Source of the DNA: Diaporthe sp. PMI_573
Taxonomy: Eukaryota > Ascomycota > Sordariomycetes > Diaporthales > Diaporthaceae
Length of the DNA: 64,000 nt
Assembly (NCBI GenBank): GCA_021399435.1
Contig: JAJTUP010000001.1
Location: 1,302,001 to 1,366,000 of the forward strand
Direction of reading: 5' to 3'
The notes beneath the pieces are model-generated. The model did not search any database. It had not been told where the DNA came from and saw nothing but the letters and a program-made list of their open reading frames with translations. A program made the translations under genes and the position numbers. Numbering within the stretch: position 1 is the stretch's first letter; the number at the start of each line of letters is the position of its first letter. Shown piece by piece: positions 22,022 to 33,696 of the stretch.

Positions 22022-23713
22022 TTACGTGCCGGCTTCGGTGTCCGTGGTATCGTCCTGCCTGTGGCTGTACTTCTGTACACGTCGGTTCAGGTCGCGAATC
22101 ATCTTGCGGTCCGGCTGCGGGCGATATGGCTGGGGTGTTCCGAGGTAGCTGCGCTCGAGGTCCTCGAATGCCTCGTAAGCTTGGCCCACCTGGTCCTCCG
22201 ATCGGATGTCATCGTGATCCTCTTGAAAGATCCTGTGAAGGGCCCCGACATGACGGTCCCACTTGTCAGAGAAACCTATGCCAACACCGCCGAGGTCCTT
22301 CCAGGTGGTGAGCACCAGGCAGTAGCCGAGGCCGGGCACCTCGCGGGCGGAGACGCAAAAGTCCGTGATGCACTTTCTGCAGCCCTTGATCTCACCGTCG
22401 TACGTGTCCGCGAGCTTTGGCCTACAGGCCTCGCGAGCCTCCCTGTCCTCAAGAGAGCGCGTCCTGGTAGAGGGCACTTGCAGCTTCCAGGTTTTGCAGG
22501 GCTGCTCGTGGATGAGGTCGCACATCTCGATAGGGTACTCACGATCTTGACCGGTCGTCCTCATCATCTTCTCGTTGGAGTAGCAGCGTGTCCGATGGTA
22601 GTGATTGTCAGTGTCAGAGCCACACTTCGTCGGCTTGATAGACTCCTTGAGCGTAGCAATATTTGTGAGATGGGATTTCCATTCCTGATGGCGGCAGAGA
22701 TCTGGGACTCGGATAGTGGTGGGCAAATGGGGGCCCCCTCTGATAAGTAATCCCAGCTCCATGAGAGAGCGCTCCGTCAAGTGGCCGTCGACGAAGGCGT
22801 GAATGTATGTCTCAGTCCGGAGCACCAAGCTTCCTTCCAGCATGCGCGGGATGACATGCGTGGCGAGCTTGATATATCTAGTCGTCTTCTTTGTACTCAT
22901 CACGGCCCACGACAAGTATTCCTGGCATGCCCTGGGATCCTCGAAGTACTTCCTCGCGATCATCTTGACTAAGCCGGGCGTGATGGAGTCGGGAAGGTGA
23001 AGATTGATTCCGACCAACTGGCGCCAGTTCCTGTTCAAGCAGCACCTATAGCGGTTGCATCCGAATGACTCCGGAGGTCGATGGAGCGTGAGGCAGCGGG
23101 AGCAGGCGTATGAGTTCGCCCGTTCGGGCTCAATGAGGAGGAGGAACTTCCAGAGATCTGGCTTGGACATCTTGAAAGAGCCGGTTCCCAAGGCCAAGTT
23201 GGTCGCCTTGCATGCAAGGACGAGACAGGCGACTGATTCAGCGGGCAAGTATTCTGCGACGACCAACAAAATCTCAGCTGGCAAGCGCAGGAGAGGGAAC
23301 GGTGAGTACAAGCTGAGGTCTTGCGGCTTCAGAGGGTTGCGATACTTGATGAGAGTGCGCCACGGGTTCTGCGTGGTGAGTTGAGATTTGAGATCCTCGT
23401 TCTCTACCATGAAAGGGTCGCTCGGTCCCAGGTATGGCGTTTGCCAGTCCATGTCATCATCGACCTCGAACGCGCCGGGAACCCTGTAGGTGGGCATCTC
23501 GTCGATTGAGGAACCTCCATCTGGGACAGGATTAGTCCAAGGTTTCCTCGTCGTGCGGCTCAAGTTAAGGCCCTGCTCACCATCATCTTCACTGTTGCTC
23601 TCGTGTTCGGCGGCAGGATAGAGCGGGTATTGCAGTGGCAAACCAGGACGCCATGCATTCAAGATGGTCGACTGGCCAGAGTTTTGGGTTTGGGACGCAG
23701 CCTGCTGAGACAA
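22022..23713 (-). CDS. F-box protein, 5' end unresolved
   Basis: A long minus-strand frame ends at 22022. It contains an F-box near the middle third (LRLPAEILLVVAEYL followed by LVLACKATNLAL), the motif that binds Skp1 and recruits SCF ubiquitin ligase. A Cys-rich segment (YACSRCLTLHRPPESFGC) and a second Cys cluster (KGCRKCITDFCV) are typical of the large Sordariomycete F-box family with treble-clef-like C-termini. The frame stays open upstream of 23713 without an ATG, so a first exon must be spliced on. A CTGTTTGTCTCAG acceptor-like site lies at about 23710, and a possible first exon starts with the ATG at 23898. The substrate is unknown. Confidence 0.75.
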   Translation of the reverse strand: MSQQAASQTQNSGQSTILNAWRPGLPLQYPLYPAAEHESNSEDDGEQGLNLSRTTRKPWTNPVPDGGSSIDEMPTYRVPGAFEVDDDMDWQTPYLGPSDPFMVENEDLKSQLTTQNPWRTLIKYRNPLKPQDLSLYSPFPLLRLPAEILLVVAEYLPAESVACLVLACKATNLALGTGSFKMSKPDLWKFLLLIEPERANSYACSRCLTLHRPPESFGCNRYRCCLNRNWRQLVGINLHLPDSITPGLVKMIARKYFEDPRACQEYLSWAVMSTKKTTRYIKLATHVIPRMLEGSLVLRTETYIHAFVDGHLTERSLMELGLLIRGGPHLPTTIRVPDLCRHQEWKSHLTNIATLKESIKPTKCGSDTDNHYHRTRCYSNEKMMRTTGQDREYPIEMCDLIHEQPCKTWKLQVPSTRTRSLEDREAREACRPKLADTYDGEIKGCRKCITDFCVSAREVPGLGYCLVLTTWKDLGGVGIGFSDKWDRHVGALHRIFQEDHDDIRSEDQVGQAYEAFEDLERSYLGTPQPYRPQPDRKMIRDLNRRVQKYSHRQDDTTDTEAGT

Positions 23714-23898
23714 ACAGTCAGATTTGTCAAACGCATGTGGATGTTTTTGGCAATTATAGGTACCGTTGTTCCTGTGACGGCGTGGTTGATGTTGTTGCTT
23801 ATGTCCGATCTGATGAAGAAGCCGTCATCGCTCCAATCCAGGCTTAGGCTGATCGGCCAGGACCTAGAAACCGACTTCAGCAGATCTAAAATTGGCAT

Positions 23899-25475
23899 CT
23901 TGGGTGATTTCGTCTTGTGATATCAAAGGACCCAAAGCGAGGGGAGCCAAGTCGCGCAGGACACCCAATCGTCTTGTTCTGGGAACCGGCAGTCAAAGTC
24001 TAAGACGGGGGAGAGGTCAGTCTCTTCAGGATGTCGCCCCCCGACAAAATCTTGGTGTTGTAGAAAAGAATGGGGTTGCGACTGGGGGGACAACACAAAA
24101 CGTACAGTACATTCCGTAGCCGATCTCAGGTATGAATTCATTGTCGTTTGCACCTACCTTGGCGCCAACGCGCTTACGTAGCACACCCCCCCCCCACCCC
24201 CACACAAATGAATATTCACTAGCACCATCCTGAACTCTCCACTCTAGGTACCATGATAAAACCCGTATCGCACCGAACAGTCCTCGCGCTTTCCGTAGAC
24301 ATCCTCGAAGACACAAACGGCAGCCTCCACATTGTAGTCATACGAATATAATTGCTATAGGCTTTTTAAGTGTATAAAAATCTCACAGGGGGGTATTGCA
24401 CTATATGTCGTCAAAGACATCGGTGTCGGAATCGCACAATGTGCAAGGTCCTTCACAAACCCGGGTACATGGGCCGCCAAGCTCTATGATCCGAACGCCT
24501 TTGGGCGACGTGTAAGTCGTGACAAGGTAGGCCAACCGTCAACACGCACATTCTGTAGATAGAGCGAGAGGACGTATACATCAGTAGATTCCGCCAATGG
24601 GGATTCACTATTGATACGAGGATGTCGTGATTGTGTTGGTAAATCCGAAAGATGTCTACAGACGTATAGAATCCTCCTGCGCAACGAGAAGGGAAAGAAT
24701 AGATAAGAACTAATATATAACGCGGCACCTTTAGCTGTATGAAACTGACTGTCAGGCCGGGAACAGAGTATTGGCAAATTGCCTCAGAACCCCTTTCCGT
24801 GATGAGTTTATCAGCAGGGAAGAGGGTCTCAAGACTCTGTTCATTCCCTGCGTCATCAGCTGCGCACTTGTGAACTTGTCAGCGATGTTGGGGAGTGGGA
24901 AAGAGGCATAGGTGCGGAGAAAACCAGCTGACACTGCTATTTGAGTCGCCAACGTGTTGTGAAATGCCACTGCTGTGCTGCGCTATAGGCATGCCGCGCC
25001 GGGCTCAGAGAATTCGGCGCCGCGTAGAAGGCATACACTCGTCGTGCGTGCTCGGGGGATGAGAGGTGTGTTTGAAAATGTCAGCCGAGACCAGAATATG
25101 AGTAGTTCTCGGCCGGATTAGAAAGGAATTGGAATGGAGGGTTAAGGCCATGACCAATCGTGCGATCCACAGCTGCTGGTGTGGCTAGATGAGGCTCTCA
25201 CGTCCCGATCAGTGCCAGGGCGAAGCCAAGCAAGAGCTTACAGGCAAGCCGCGTACCCCAAGCCCCCAAAGGCTGCTGCTGCCTTTGCCCACCTAAGCAT
25301 CGATTCCAATAAAACTTGGACACTGTAAACGTGGACCTGTGGCTCGCCAGCCACCATCGCGCCCCGAGTGCATCTCGCTAGGTGAGGCACGCCTTCGGTT
25401 TTGATGCTGTGCTTGGAGCACCGTGAGTACTGACCGCTGCTGTCGCAGGGCAGGACCTTTGGCACGCACTAAGCC
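23899..25475. other. Non-coding or decayed region, 1.6 kb
   Basis: Holds a C-rich tract (24183-24203) and only short overlapping frames on both strands without family motifs. One minus-strand frame (24752-24970) is mildly protein-like but unassigned. Confidence 0.4.
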
Positions 25476-26350
25476 ATGTACCGGGTCACGGTCACCGTCC
25501 CCAGCTTGAACCCCGGGGTTCCTCTCCGCGACTGCGTCTCCTCGATCCGCGAAGACTCGGCCGGCATCAAACTCGAGATGATCGTCGTCGACGACGGCTC
25601 GAGCAACGAGACAAGCATCCGCGTGCTCGGAGGCTAGACTAAAACCCGGCGCCCGATATCAAGATCATTCTCCATTGGAGAAACCTTGGTGCCCAGGCCG
25701 CGCGCAACACGGGTCTGTAGGTGGCTATGGGAGACTTCCTCATGACCATGGACAGCGACGACGTGCTGCCCCCGGTCCCCGGGCACGACGGCGTCTTAAT
25801 TCTCCGCGACACGGATGCTCGCCGCGAACACCTGAATTGCGTTCGTCCACACGCTCGTGCGAATGTTCGGTAACTTCCACGGGCCGACCATCTCGTCGCG
25901 TCTGCTTCGCGAGGATCCGGTGGCTCGGAAGCACCATTCGCCACCATATACCGATACAGCGAGATCGAGCACGACGGCCTGCGCTTCATCGAGGCGGTGC
26001 CAAAGTGGCAGGACTGGGCGTTCGGTGGCTCGCTACTGGCCCGTCGGTGGCAACGCAACGAGCGCTCGGTTGTTGGGTTCGTTGATGACTTCGGGTATGG
26101 CTACCTCATCCACTTGGCCACGGAACGGGTCTCGCGGACGCGAACCTCGGAATACGATGCCACCAGGCTGGCAGTGGAGGTCTACCGGGAATACTTCGTT
26201 GCGAAATTCCCATGTCTTCGACGACGGGGACTCCGTAACCGCGGCCGTGGTGGCGTCCAAGCCTACTACCGTCAAGGATCTCCTCCTCGTGGCTTCGTAC
26301 AATATAGAGCTGGCGCTGAGCATGGCTCGGAGCAGCAAATGCCAATTTAA
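25476..26350 (+). pseudogene. Glycosyltransferase family 2 pseudogene
   Basis: ATG at 25476 opens a GT-A fold: VTVTVPSLNPGVPLRDCVSS, then MIVVDDGSSNETS with the first Asp pair. TAG at 25635 and a frameshift interrupt it. The next frame resumes HWRNLGAQAARNTGL, another TAG, then MGDFLMTMDSDDVLP, the second nucleotide-sugar/metal motif. Further downstream, in a third frame, EHDGLRFIEAVPKWQDWAFG and GYGYLIHLATERVS look like the tail of the same gene. GT2 enzymes transfer sugars from nucleotide donors to polysaccharide or lipid acceptors. The copy cannot make a full enzyme. The codon third positions are strikingly G/C-rich next to its surroundings, which could reflect foreign origin or simply ancestral fungal bias. 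Confidence 0.75.
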
Positions 26351-26998
26351 TTCGGCCCTTGTCGAACGGCCGGGAATCCTCTAAGATACTTCCCATCTTG
26401 GAAGAGGGCGATCCAAGGGTGGTCTCTGACGACGACTTAGGTCCTCGTCGGAACTATGGCAGAATTTAGAATGTGAATCGCCCAAAGAGCCACTATTCAC
26501 CTTTCTTTTTTTTTGCAGTATCAATGCACCTTTTCAAAAGTTGTCAGTACGCCTATGACCACTGCAGTCAGTCATGATTCCTGCCAGTAATTCAGGACAA
26601 GTCTCGTGAATAGCACACAAGCTCTGGTCAGGGGTCAATAGGATATCAAGCCAGGCGGCGCAACAGAATGACCGCTCGCGAGCAGAGAAGAGCCCCGATA
26701 TCCACAATGCTCAGGTGAAAGGATTTCCTCCTAGAAGTCCGAACTCAATGGGTTTGTGCTTTGCGAACTCGAGTATAGCTGCCCGGTGGTGATGTCTTTT
26801 GCAGGGAAGTATGAGAATTAATGTGAAAGCTAGGTCCTAAAAGGATATCGACAAAGCAGGCGTGCTCATCAGTATTGCTCTTGTTGGGATGATGTCGTAT
26901 TCGCCCGATTCGGGTGGGAGTTTTGGTTTTCGGTCACCCTGAGGCATTCCCTCCTCCGAGACCTTCCGTACGGCCTACTTGAAATCCAAGGTGGGTTC
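26351..26998. other. Intergenic, no gene seen
   Basis: About 650 bases between two decayed genes. A CTTTCTTTTTTTTTGCAG stretch at 26501-26518 resembles a splice acceptor, but no exon follows. Confidence 0.4.
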
Positions 26999-27700
26999 TT
27001 ATTTTTCGTCCGGGTCGTTCTCACTCCCTACAACCTCCTTTTCCGACACACCGGCCCCTAAGTCTTCGTTGAGCTCCCGCATGCCCTGGTCGTACGAGGG
27101 GTCCACCGTGCCCGGCGATGATCGCGTGCGAATATACAATCCAAGAGCTTGGTGTACTTGCGCTGTGAGACATCGATGCCCTGGTCCATGAGGTTCAAGG
27201 CCGCGCCATTCAGCAGCTCGCGGACCTCGTCCAGTTCCTCGGCATCCTTCTCCTTCTTGGCGGCAACCTCTTCTACTGCTGCCTCCTGGTCGCCGAAAGG
27301 GTGATGAACAAGTCGCTTTCCCTCTTGTATCCCAATTATACCCTCTTGTATCACAGCTGATCCCAGCTGATTCCAATTGATCCCGTGCCTCCCGCCACGG
27401 GATGTGCACGTATGCCAGCAGCGGCAGGCGTTGGGGGTGGAGTTCTTATCGGGACGGCACTGATCTTCGTTGAGGAGGAAAGTGACAAGCACAGCTCTAT
27501 CGCCGAATCTGAGGTAAAGTTGCACGGTCGTCTTGGTGCGATTGTTGTTCTCGGTTTCGCACAACGCCTTCCATCCACACTACGACCGTTATTTACCCTG
27601 GCCTCCCGTTCGTCCTGTTTGGCAGGTTGCGAGGTGTTCTTCTTTGTCTTGACGTGGAGGCGAACACGCTTGATCTCGACCTTGCTTGGCAGGGGGGCGT
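26999..27700 (-). pseudogene. Unassigned decayed gene
   Basis: On the minus strand, one frame gives FGDQEAAVEEVAAKKEKDAE and LLNGAALNLMDQGIDVSQRK. About 27100 the sense passes to another frame with DQGMRELNEDLGAGVSEKEV ending at 26999. Upstream, LYLRFGDRAVLVTFLLNEDQ is also protein-like. The pattern is a charged, helical protein broken by frameshifts. No domain recognised. Confidence 0.4.
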
Positions 27701-28776
27701 AGGGGCGAATCGAATTGGGAAAGGCTTGGCTGTCAGCAGAGCCGCTCGCAGATCTCCCGCCAGGCTGGGCCAGATGGCAAGGCCCAGGCGCTGCCGAGTC
27801 AGCAAGATCCTTGCAAAATCAACCCAAATTCAATGCTTCCGCCGCCCACATCGTTGTTACGACGTTCTCACTGTTCGACAAGCACGTGGGTCAAAGCACA
27901 CCGACTCCAATTAGCCTCGCCTCGTATGGCGCCTGCTCCAGGCAACCACGACCTATGGAAGCAAGACAGCTGTCCAGGGTGGTTGACCGACCACCCAGGC
28001 CACCTGGGTCCGACCTTGGGCAGTGTCTGCCATGATGGGTCCCTCCTGGACGGACTTGGGACGCACCTTGCCAAACACAAAAGTCGAGGTTGGGCGACTT
28101 CGACAAGACCATTACCGCGTCCAGGGCGGCAGGCTTGATGTTACAGGGGGCCAAGCTGTCTAGGGCAAGGGACGGTGCGACCAAGGACGTGGCAGCTTCC
28201 GTCGAGGGCCTATCGGCTATTTCTTTCGAGCGATGTGGCGCGTGCAACCCAGATGAACGACATGTCAAGGACACTCATCAGCCCGGGATTGGTTTCAGCA
28301 ACACGACAGGCTGACGGTTGGCGCTTAGAGACACATCGCATACGATTTGCCCACTGTAGTCGAGTGAGATGACGGTGGCCATCATCGGCATCAGCTGATA
28401 CCCTCCTTGGGCGGGTAGGAACAAGGAGTCCGCGTAGGAGCGCACAGCGAAACCCGACAGTCTGGATGCACAATGCGTTCGTGACGAGCGTGGCTGAACG
28501 GCGGAACACGGACCGCGTGGTGGACCCGATCGTGAGGCGCTTGCGCGGGGATGCTGCGGGGGATGCAGGAGAAGATGTTACTCTAGAGCGAGATCGCACT
28601 GGAACAGCTCTGTAATCAGGGGCCAGCGGTAATGGCGCCACGCGAGTTCAACTTCAAGATATATGACAAGACGCTCTTCAACTCTTGCGTTTGGAAGTTC
28701 AAACGCCTGCTCCGGTACAAGCGCTCGATATCTGAGTGAGGCGGCGAGATGCCACAGCCCTGTGTGAAATGTATTT
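27701..28776. other. Decayed region with protein-like scraps
   Basis: Plus-strand pieces such as SRAAGLMLQGAKLSRARDGA (28110-28170) and MAPREFNFKIYDKTLFNSCV (28632-28690) look coding but are cut by stops and frame changes. They may belong to one dead gene of unknown type. Confidence 0.3.
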
Positions 28777-29100
28777 ATGATAGTCGGTCGGCGTGCTCCG
28801 CCTTTCGATGCGATAATCACACGAGATTTCACTGGAAAGGCCGTGCCTAGCAACCTGACTCTCCTGGAGGGAGGCCTCCTGGTCTTGTTCTTTGGCAACA
28901 ACGTCGACTCGGAGGTTGTCAAGTCGGCCCTGCCAGCATCGTTAGACGATATCTATAACGACCGAACGAAGAGTGCACCCAGGCATTCATTCCTCTATCG
29001 CCCCAGCAATGCGGACCAGGCGGAGAGGGCGGCCCTGATGCTCCCACGGCTGATTGACACAAGGGTGGCTACAGCACTGAGGGGCCCTGGAGCTCTCTGA
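28777..29100 (+). CDS. Hypothetical 107-residue ORF, possibly a fragment
   Basis: ATG at 28777 to TGA at 29098-29100. The start IVGRRAPPFDAIITRDFTGK and LLEGGLLVLFFGNN faintly recall the C-terminal thioredoxin-like part of phenol-hydroxylase-type flavoenzymes (GxRAP, then a beta strand), but the match is too weak to name. Neighbours on both sides are decayed, so this may be a surviving scrap rather than a gene. Confidence 0.25.
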   Translation: MIVGRRAPPFDAIITRDFTGKAVPSNLTLLEGGLLVLFFGNNVDSEVVKSALPASLDDIYNDRTKSAPRHSFLYRPSNADQAERAALMLPRLIDTRVATALRGPGAL

Positions 29101-31341
29101 AGTGAGGCAAAAAAGGCGGTGGCGGGCGTCTGCAAAGTGCTCGTGCACCAGAGGACAACTGTGACAGATACGACGTACGGAGATACTGGATTGGCGGTTG
29201 TGCAGCCGTTTCTAGAAATGATGGGGTCCCTGCAGGACAGGTGAGGCAACCGGGCAACCAGGCAACCGGCAGCATTAGGCCCGCAGGCCCGCAGGCCTGG
29301 CTAGCGCTGGGGGCACCTCGGCAGGGCCTCAGGGGCCTCCCTGTCGATAAAGAAGACACCGGATCACGCCCGCTGCCTTCCCATTTGTCTTCCGTGCCCT
29401 AGTGTGCAGGTGCTTCACAACAGTCAGGAAATCATACGATTTGTGTGCGGCTGCTTCCGCTACTACTGCTCTAGTAGACCACTCACTGCCTCCCTAGATC
29501 TCTACTGTGGTCACCCTTTTGGGCTCTTGGCGCAGTCGGCACGAGAAACAATATTCGGCTGCAGCTTGGACTGTTGTTTGCCATGGCATCTGGCCTCATG
29601 TATGCAGGCAGCGAGCACACTCGGCTGCCTTCAAACGTTCATTTTGCGGACTCCGAGGCGGCCGAGTCGAATGTGCTCCATGCCACGTCCTAAGTCCTTC
29701 TGTCCCCTCTGCCCCTCCTCCGCCCTTTTTCCCGCGGTGTTTCGGGCGTGCAGCTCATAGTCACCAGCTCGGTTTCCGATAAACAAAAATTACCTGAAAT
29801 ACAGCCGATCTTATCCAAAACTGGTGACGACGGGAATTTTGGCACAAGACGGGACTGAGCCTGGCTGCCTAGATTCCCTCACGACGCAGCCACACATATG
29901 TTCCTCTCCCCGCGGGGCAGCAGGGACGTCCTTCCGACGCTCTGCTGTGCATCCCCTGTGCAGTTATGTACTGTACGCAGATTCGACACCCGTCACTCCC
30001 GTGCAAGAATGTGCACCGACAACCTGTCCAAGTATCCATGCAGTCACGTAGTGAACAGAGATTCGAATTGCTCAAATGACTTGTATGAGACGAGCATTCC
30101 TGCACTTGAGCATCTGAGGCCAATTTGCCCTGCTGCACCCCAACAAGCACGTGCTGCGGCAGACACGACACGGATAGTAGCGGTTTGAGCAGCATGATTC
30201 CAAGGTCGTTGGGGGCTCCATGTATCAATATGCAGAACAGCTCAAGTGAGAGGTACCTGTGGTCATGTAGTATAAAAAGCAATAATCATGTGGATCGATG
30301 GCTGGTGTCTCGGTGTTTCAACTCTCCGTCCTCCATCGCAACCAATCTGCTGATCACCTAGAATTTCTGCTACTCGTGCTTGTTGCTCTGACGACTGAGA
30401 TTCGCAAGGCCTCCCTGTTCGTAGCATTCGTCCTTTCAAGCTCCCCGTCATGAACAATCACCAAGGTTTAAGTCGAATGTCACCAACTGGACCCAATGCC
30501 GAAGGACCCGGGGGCGTTCTTCCAAGCACCAGACCCAGACCATGCCCCGACAACGCCACAGGTAGAAATTCGACGGGCAACAGGATCAAGTTTGGGCCGT
30601 TAATAATTCCGAGAAGCCTGACGTCCAGCACCTATTTACTCCTGTACACTACTAATAACGGATTGCAATGTTTGGCTTCAAAATGATGCGTTGCACAGGC
30701 ACAACCCCAGAGAATAACGTCTCACGTCGCTTCATACCGGTGAATACATTGCATGTACCGTCTTCGCCACTTAAATTTGTTGTTGCAAGGGAGGACGAGA
30801 AGCCACACGGTCTGCTGTCCTGATATTCCTCCCAGAGTCTCGACAGCTCCGAACACGCGACCCGGCAACTCGACCTGCTCCCTGAGGAAGAAAGCCTTGG
30901 TGGGTGAGAACTTTGACCGCGCGCCCAGTCGCGCGCCCGGGAGCTCGTATCATTCTATGCCCTTTTCGCGGACTTAGGTCTCCCGATGCTAATCTTGCCT
31001 CCAATGCGTGAACATAGCATTCCTCCTCAGTCTCCCTCTACGCGACGACACACACTTAATGTCGAGATTCCGACTTCGACCAAGCCCGTTGCTCCTGCGG
31101 CAAAGGTGACAGCCGTGAGTACAGATGCGATTGCTCCCTTGGTGCCTGGCTCCATCGCCCACTCGTTGTCCTAGGACCTGGTCTCCACCTCGACACCTCG
31201 TCAAGCACGGCCTTCTCCAAGCTGGGCCTTTTCCAAGCTGCACACCCCCATAGCTCTCCACGACAGCAACAACGCCGCCGCCCACCTGTTAATCGGCTCG
31301 AGCCAGATCTATTCCATTACCTGCGACATATGATGGGGGGG
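29101..31341. other. Non-coding, 2.2 kb
   Basis: Many short overlapping frames on both strands, none with consistent composition or family motifs. A GGCCCGCA-type short repeat lies at 29278-29296. Nothing else is recognised. Confidence 0.45.
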
Positions 31342-31453
31342 TGTTGAAATAAGTCGTTATCTATTATGTAGGATATAACTAGCGTTTATCTTTGGGAATC
31401 CCACTTATCTCTGGCCCAGCCAGATCTATACCTATATAGGCCATGCCTATAAC
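31342..31453. mobile_element. Possible short solo LTR (TGTT...AACA)
   Basis: The 112-base stretch begins TGTTGAAATAAG and ends CTATAACA, giving TG..CA ends inside a 4-base inverted repeat, like Copia-type LTRs. No flanking target duplication, primer-binding site or partner LTR was found. Confidence 0.2.
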
Positions 31454-32291
31454 AGAAAAGAGCTTTCAAATGATATTTTTGTTGTTTGGTTGGGTGGCCT
31501 AGTGGCTGAGTTGTGGTGGATAATTCCCTATAGATGAGGTGGTGGTTACGATGAGGGTATTTGGGTGTGTCGTTATGTGCGAGTGGTGTAAGTGACAGGG
31601 ATATAGTGGTCTAGCTGGTCAATCTGCAGGGGTGTTCGTGGTGCACGTGTTTTCGTTGGTCAGGACCCCTGTCTTTGTCCAAAAAGGATAATAATACTGT
31701 GGAAGGTTCTAGTGCATTTAGAAAAGCGGGGCTGTAGTGCCACCGGATCTTATAACTGTGACGGTACGGAGCTTATACACTGCTAGGAATGCCAAATCTC
31801 GATTTGGAATTCTGGTCTTTTGGCCGAGTGGTCCAATTTGCTAGCAGTAATTGGAACCCGTCTCAATAAAGTTCTCTGGAAGGTGGAAATGTGCATAACA
31901 AATAAATGAGAATGGTTGGAATCCATACTGTGCATGAGGCCGGGAAAGGGTCATAAGCCCACTTATTTGATAAACATCACTCGTTTCCCCAGACAGAGTC
32001 GTCCCACTCACACAGGAATATTTGAGAAGGTCAATCAAACTTCGGATTCAAAATTCAGATTTGCTCAATCTCGGGGCATCTCTCTGGCCGTGCGCGTCAA
32101 GTTTGTGGTGATTTGCAGCAAGTCTGTTTTAGTGAATGGTTCGTGGGATGAGAAAGTGTTCCACGAGATGTACTATCTACGTAAATCAACTAGCGGACTA
32201 ACGAACACTGATTTTAAAGCTTACCCAAGACTCATTGTTCTTGTGCTACCTAGCGTATCCAACTTCTGAGTCTTTCAAGACGATCATCAGC
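31454..32291. other. Non-coding with two tRNA A-box-like sequences
   Basis: GGTGGCCTAGTGGCTGAG near 31494 and TTGGCCGAGTGGTCC near 31819 match pol III A boxes. Neither is followed by a recognisable B box or a foldable tRNA, so they may be SINE remnants or chance. Confidence 0.3.
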
Positions 32292-33696
32292 CTAAGCCTG
32301 ATCATCCTCGAGGTCATCTTCAAAACACCAACCTGCACTCCCAGAGGGGTATTTAGGCACCTTGTAGTCAGGCTGAGGCGACGGTTCGTACTTTTCCTTT
32401 TCCACTGCCGACCGGCTGACTTCCCCGTAAGCCTCCTTCCAAGGGGTCTTCATCGCCTCTGGAACTTTCCAGCCCAGCTTGTCGTTGCGCAGCCACAGCC
32501 GCATTAGCCAGCGCCGCCTGATCTCGACAGCGTGGGAGTCGGTGTCTGTGTCGGCATGGACGTATATGTCGTCATGGACGTTCATGTCGTCATCGATGTA
32601 TGTGCCGGCATCTTTGTACGCATCCCGCTTGTGAAGGATTCCCAAGTTGTTGACAAAGAGAATATCACCGGTTTGAGATGGGACAGAGAAAGAACAATCC
32701 CCAGCAAACCTGTTGAGTTCTGCAAGGGCTTTTTCCTGTGCATCTGTAATTCTGCAATCCTCTGGTACATCCCCCACCATTGCAGGGTGAAGGCGGAGAC
32801 GACCTGGGTCAACAGAGACTGGGGATATCTTAGTGATGCTATTTGATATTCAGAGCCTCGGAAAGTACGGAGCTTACAGATGACACGATCTTGATCTTCA
32901 TCGCGGATGAGCAGAGGCATGAACTCGAAGCGCCGATGCGTCCCACTGACTTGGACAGGCCAGTTAGAAGCCTCAAGCATCTTGAGTAGAGCTTGATCGA
33001 CATCCGTAATGAGATGGTTGTAGATGGCCTTGGCCGAACTCAGTACGGTATTACCCCCGTGCGCAGCGCGTTGCCGGTGCAATAGAGCAAGTATTTCGCA
33101 GCCCATGTCGTTGTGGAACGGGAGCCCCGCGTTTGTATGGATCACGTGGCGCTTCTCCCCGGGCACCTGTTGATTAGAAAGTCAGCGTATTGCTTAGCAT
33201 AAAATCGAGTGTGGTAATCGCTATAATTCATACATGCTGCCACTGCGGAGCGACGGTGATGTGCGAGATCACGCGACCACGTCTGTTTTGAACGCCTGCG
33301 ACCACCCGTCAATCTCCGGTTCATCACACCAATACCCGGAACGCAATTTCACTGCACTTTATACTCACCACGCTGGGACCCAACATAGGCACTAATACCT
33401 AGAAAGATGATCAAGTTGTCTTCGTCTGAGTAATTGGCAACATCCAAGCCACGGAGCACGCAAAACCCGTTTCCCTCATAGAGGCTGTGGGCGATAGTCC
33501 TGAGACGCGGCCCAAGGTTGGGGAGGGGGAAGGTGGCAGCGCTGACCGTAGAAGCACTGGCCCCGGTGGCTTTAAAACTGATCAACGCAGCATGGAGCTC
33601 AGCGATATCAGCCTGGCCGAGCGGGATGACAAAGCTAGCCGGCCCGACTTGGCGATCCCAGAGCAATGGTTGCCCGGCCTTGGTGCGCATTTTCAT
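32292..33696 (-). CDS. TauD/TfdA-family Fe(II)/2-oxoglutarate dioxygenase
   Basis: Non-heme iron oxygenase that couples 2-oxoglutarate decarboxylation to substrate hydroxylation. Four exons, 33369-33696, 33234-33295, 32878-33166 and 32292-32818, with introns of 72, 67 and 59... 59-72 bp, splice in frame to 401 residues. The iron-binding HxD lies in GLPFHNDMGCEIL. The distal His and the 2OG-binding Arg lie in GDILFVNNLGILHKRDAY. The last junction rebuilds DRVIFSVDPGRLRLHP. The start is the ATG at 33696, since the frame above it has no ATG. The C-terminus carries an acidic tail. Fungal members often sit in secondary metabolism or degrade sulfonates or carboxylates; no neighbour decides between these. 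All key residues are present, so it is probably functional. Confidence 0.88.

Noticed and set aside
22276..22542. Open frames on both strands inside the F-box gene
   Set aside because: Arg/Ser-rich shadow frames with no support; the F-box frame explains the coding signal.
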